DNA of 64,000 nucleotides from Fodinicola acaciae (GTDB lineage: Bacteria > Actinomycetota > Actinomycetes > Mycobacteriales > HKI-0501), in NCBI RefSeq assembly GCF_010993745.1, contig NZ_WOTN01000002.1, forward strand, positions 558,001-622,000, given 5' to 3'. Under the pieces are notes generated by a model. The model did not search any database and was not told where the DNA came from. It saw only the letters and a program-made list of their open reading frames with translations. Shown piece after piece: positions 63,641 through 64,000 of the stretch (its first letter is position 1; every line of letters starts with the position of its first letter). Both the position numbers and the translations under genes were made by a program.

Positions 63641-63695
63641 CGCGGCACGGCCATCGCGATGGATGGATAGCCTTCACGCTTTTCACGATGGCCGG

Positions 63696-64000
63696 TTAGT
63701 TGCTGCTTCCGCTGGATCCCGCCACACCAGCAGCGCCAATTCCCAGGAACGCGACACCGAAGAAGAGATACAGGACGACCCAGAAAGCCCACCAAGCGGC
63801 CGCGATGCCGGTGATGATCCAGCCGATGATGATGCCGGCCTTGGCCATCCCGTCGCCACCGACGGTGTTGTTGCTCTCGCGGATCTGCTTCACGGCGACG
63901 TGGCCGAGCACGGCTCCGACGATGGATACCGGACAACCACAGACAATGAGGGAGCCCAGCGAGACGATCAGCGAGGCGATGGCGAGGCCGCTGGTCGGTG
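63696..64000 (-). CDS. DUF4190-domain membrane protein, 5' end outside window
   Basis: The frame is open to the right edge, so the start is missing. The visible part reads from a first hydrophobic helix (SLIVSLGSLIVCGCPVSIVG) through GHVAVKQIRESNNTVGGDGM to a second helix (AKAGIIIGWIITGIAAAWWA) and a Gly/Ser tail. Two helices joined by a basic G-H-x-A-x-x-Q-I segment define DUF4190 proteins of unknown function. It converges on the Tcp-type locus across foldback element C. Confidence 0.8.
   Translation of the reverse strand, partial: PTSGLAIASLIVSLGSLIVCGCPVSIVGAVLGHVAVKQIRESNNTVGGDGMAKAGIIIGWIITGIAAAWWAFWVVLYLFFGVAFLGIGAAGVAGSSGSSN

Noticed and set aside
50269-64000. A complete integrative conjugative element
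   Set aside because: No integrase, relaxase, coupling ATPase or direct repeats at a tRNA were found in the window, so completeness cannot be claimed.

Overview
The window is high-GC DNA from an actinomycete. The strongest evidence is a long block syntenic with Mycobacterium tuberculosis Rv3410c-Rv3423c: alr, an alpha/beta hydrolase, tsaE-tsaB-rimI-tsaD, groES-groEL, a WhiB3/WhiD-type regulator, sigD with its anti-sigma factor rsdA, a DUF5319 gene, guaB and guaB3. rplM-rpsI-glmM, glmS and coaA are also in actinobacterial order. The genus cannot be fixed from sequence alone. No tRNA, rRNA, CRISPR array, integrase or transposase gene was seen.

Layout. 1-2.8 kb: the end of a GH13 glycosidase, then a divergent MFS exporter/MarR pair with palindromic operators. 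2.8-6.4 kb: coaA, rplM-rpsI, glmM. 6.4-7.0 kb: two abutting CTAG-bounded repeat elements. 7-12.4 kb: an F420-type nitroreductase-like gene, a DGPF/ECF42 sigma pair, an ABC exporter and a DM13 membrane protein. 12.5-14.9 kb: glmS, then an inverted-repeat-bounded segment. 14.9-24.5 kb: PLP dehydratase, PrsW protease, a two-component system, a STAND-type NTPase facing a GT-B-like gene coupled to a small protein, and an SDR. 24.5-28.2 kb: acpS, PadR and a carotenoid oxygenase operon. 28.2-35.2 kb: NAD(P)HX repair, alr and the t6A (tsa) genes. 35-47.2 kb: methyltransferase, chaperonins with two CIRCE-like operators, whiB, MerR, sigD/rsdA and guaB/guaB3.

47.5-63.5 kb is the most unusual part. It is a set of type IV secretion genes of the Gram-positive Tcp (Tn916/pCW3) type: TcpC-like, a small pilin/TcpD-like protein, TcpE, a VirB4-like ATPase, a VirB6-like multi-spanning protein, a small VirB8/TcpC-like protein, and a three-domain cell-wall hydrolase (M23, lysozyme-like, NlpC/P60). 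It is bracketed by two paralogous membrane proteins with a degenerate NERD-like domain. No relaxase, coupling ATPase, integrase or attachment site is visible. It is either a chromosomal secretion machine or part of an integrative element continuing past the right edge.

The second theme is short dispersed repeats that sit at gene 3' ends. They include foldback elements bounded by CTAG (6.4, 50.1 and 63.5 kb), a 430-bp element and a 447-bp segment that both carry a decayed small Cys-rich reading frame, a roughly 118-bp terminator-like repeat (32.5 and 49.5 kb), and clusters of the palindrome CGCATGGCCACCATGCG. Several genes take their stop codon from a repeat end.
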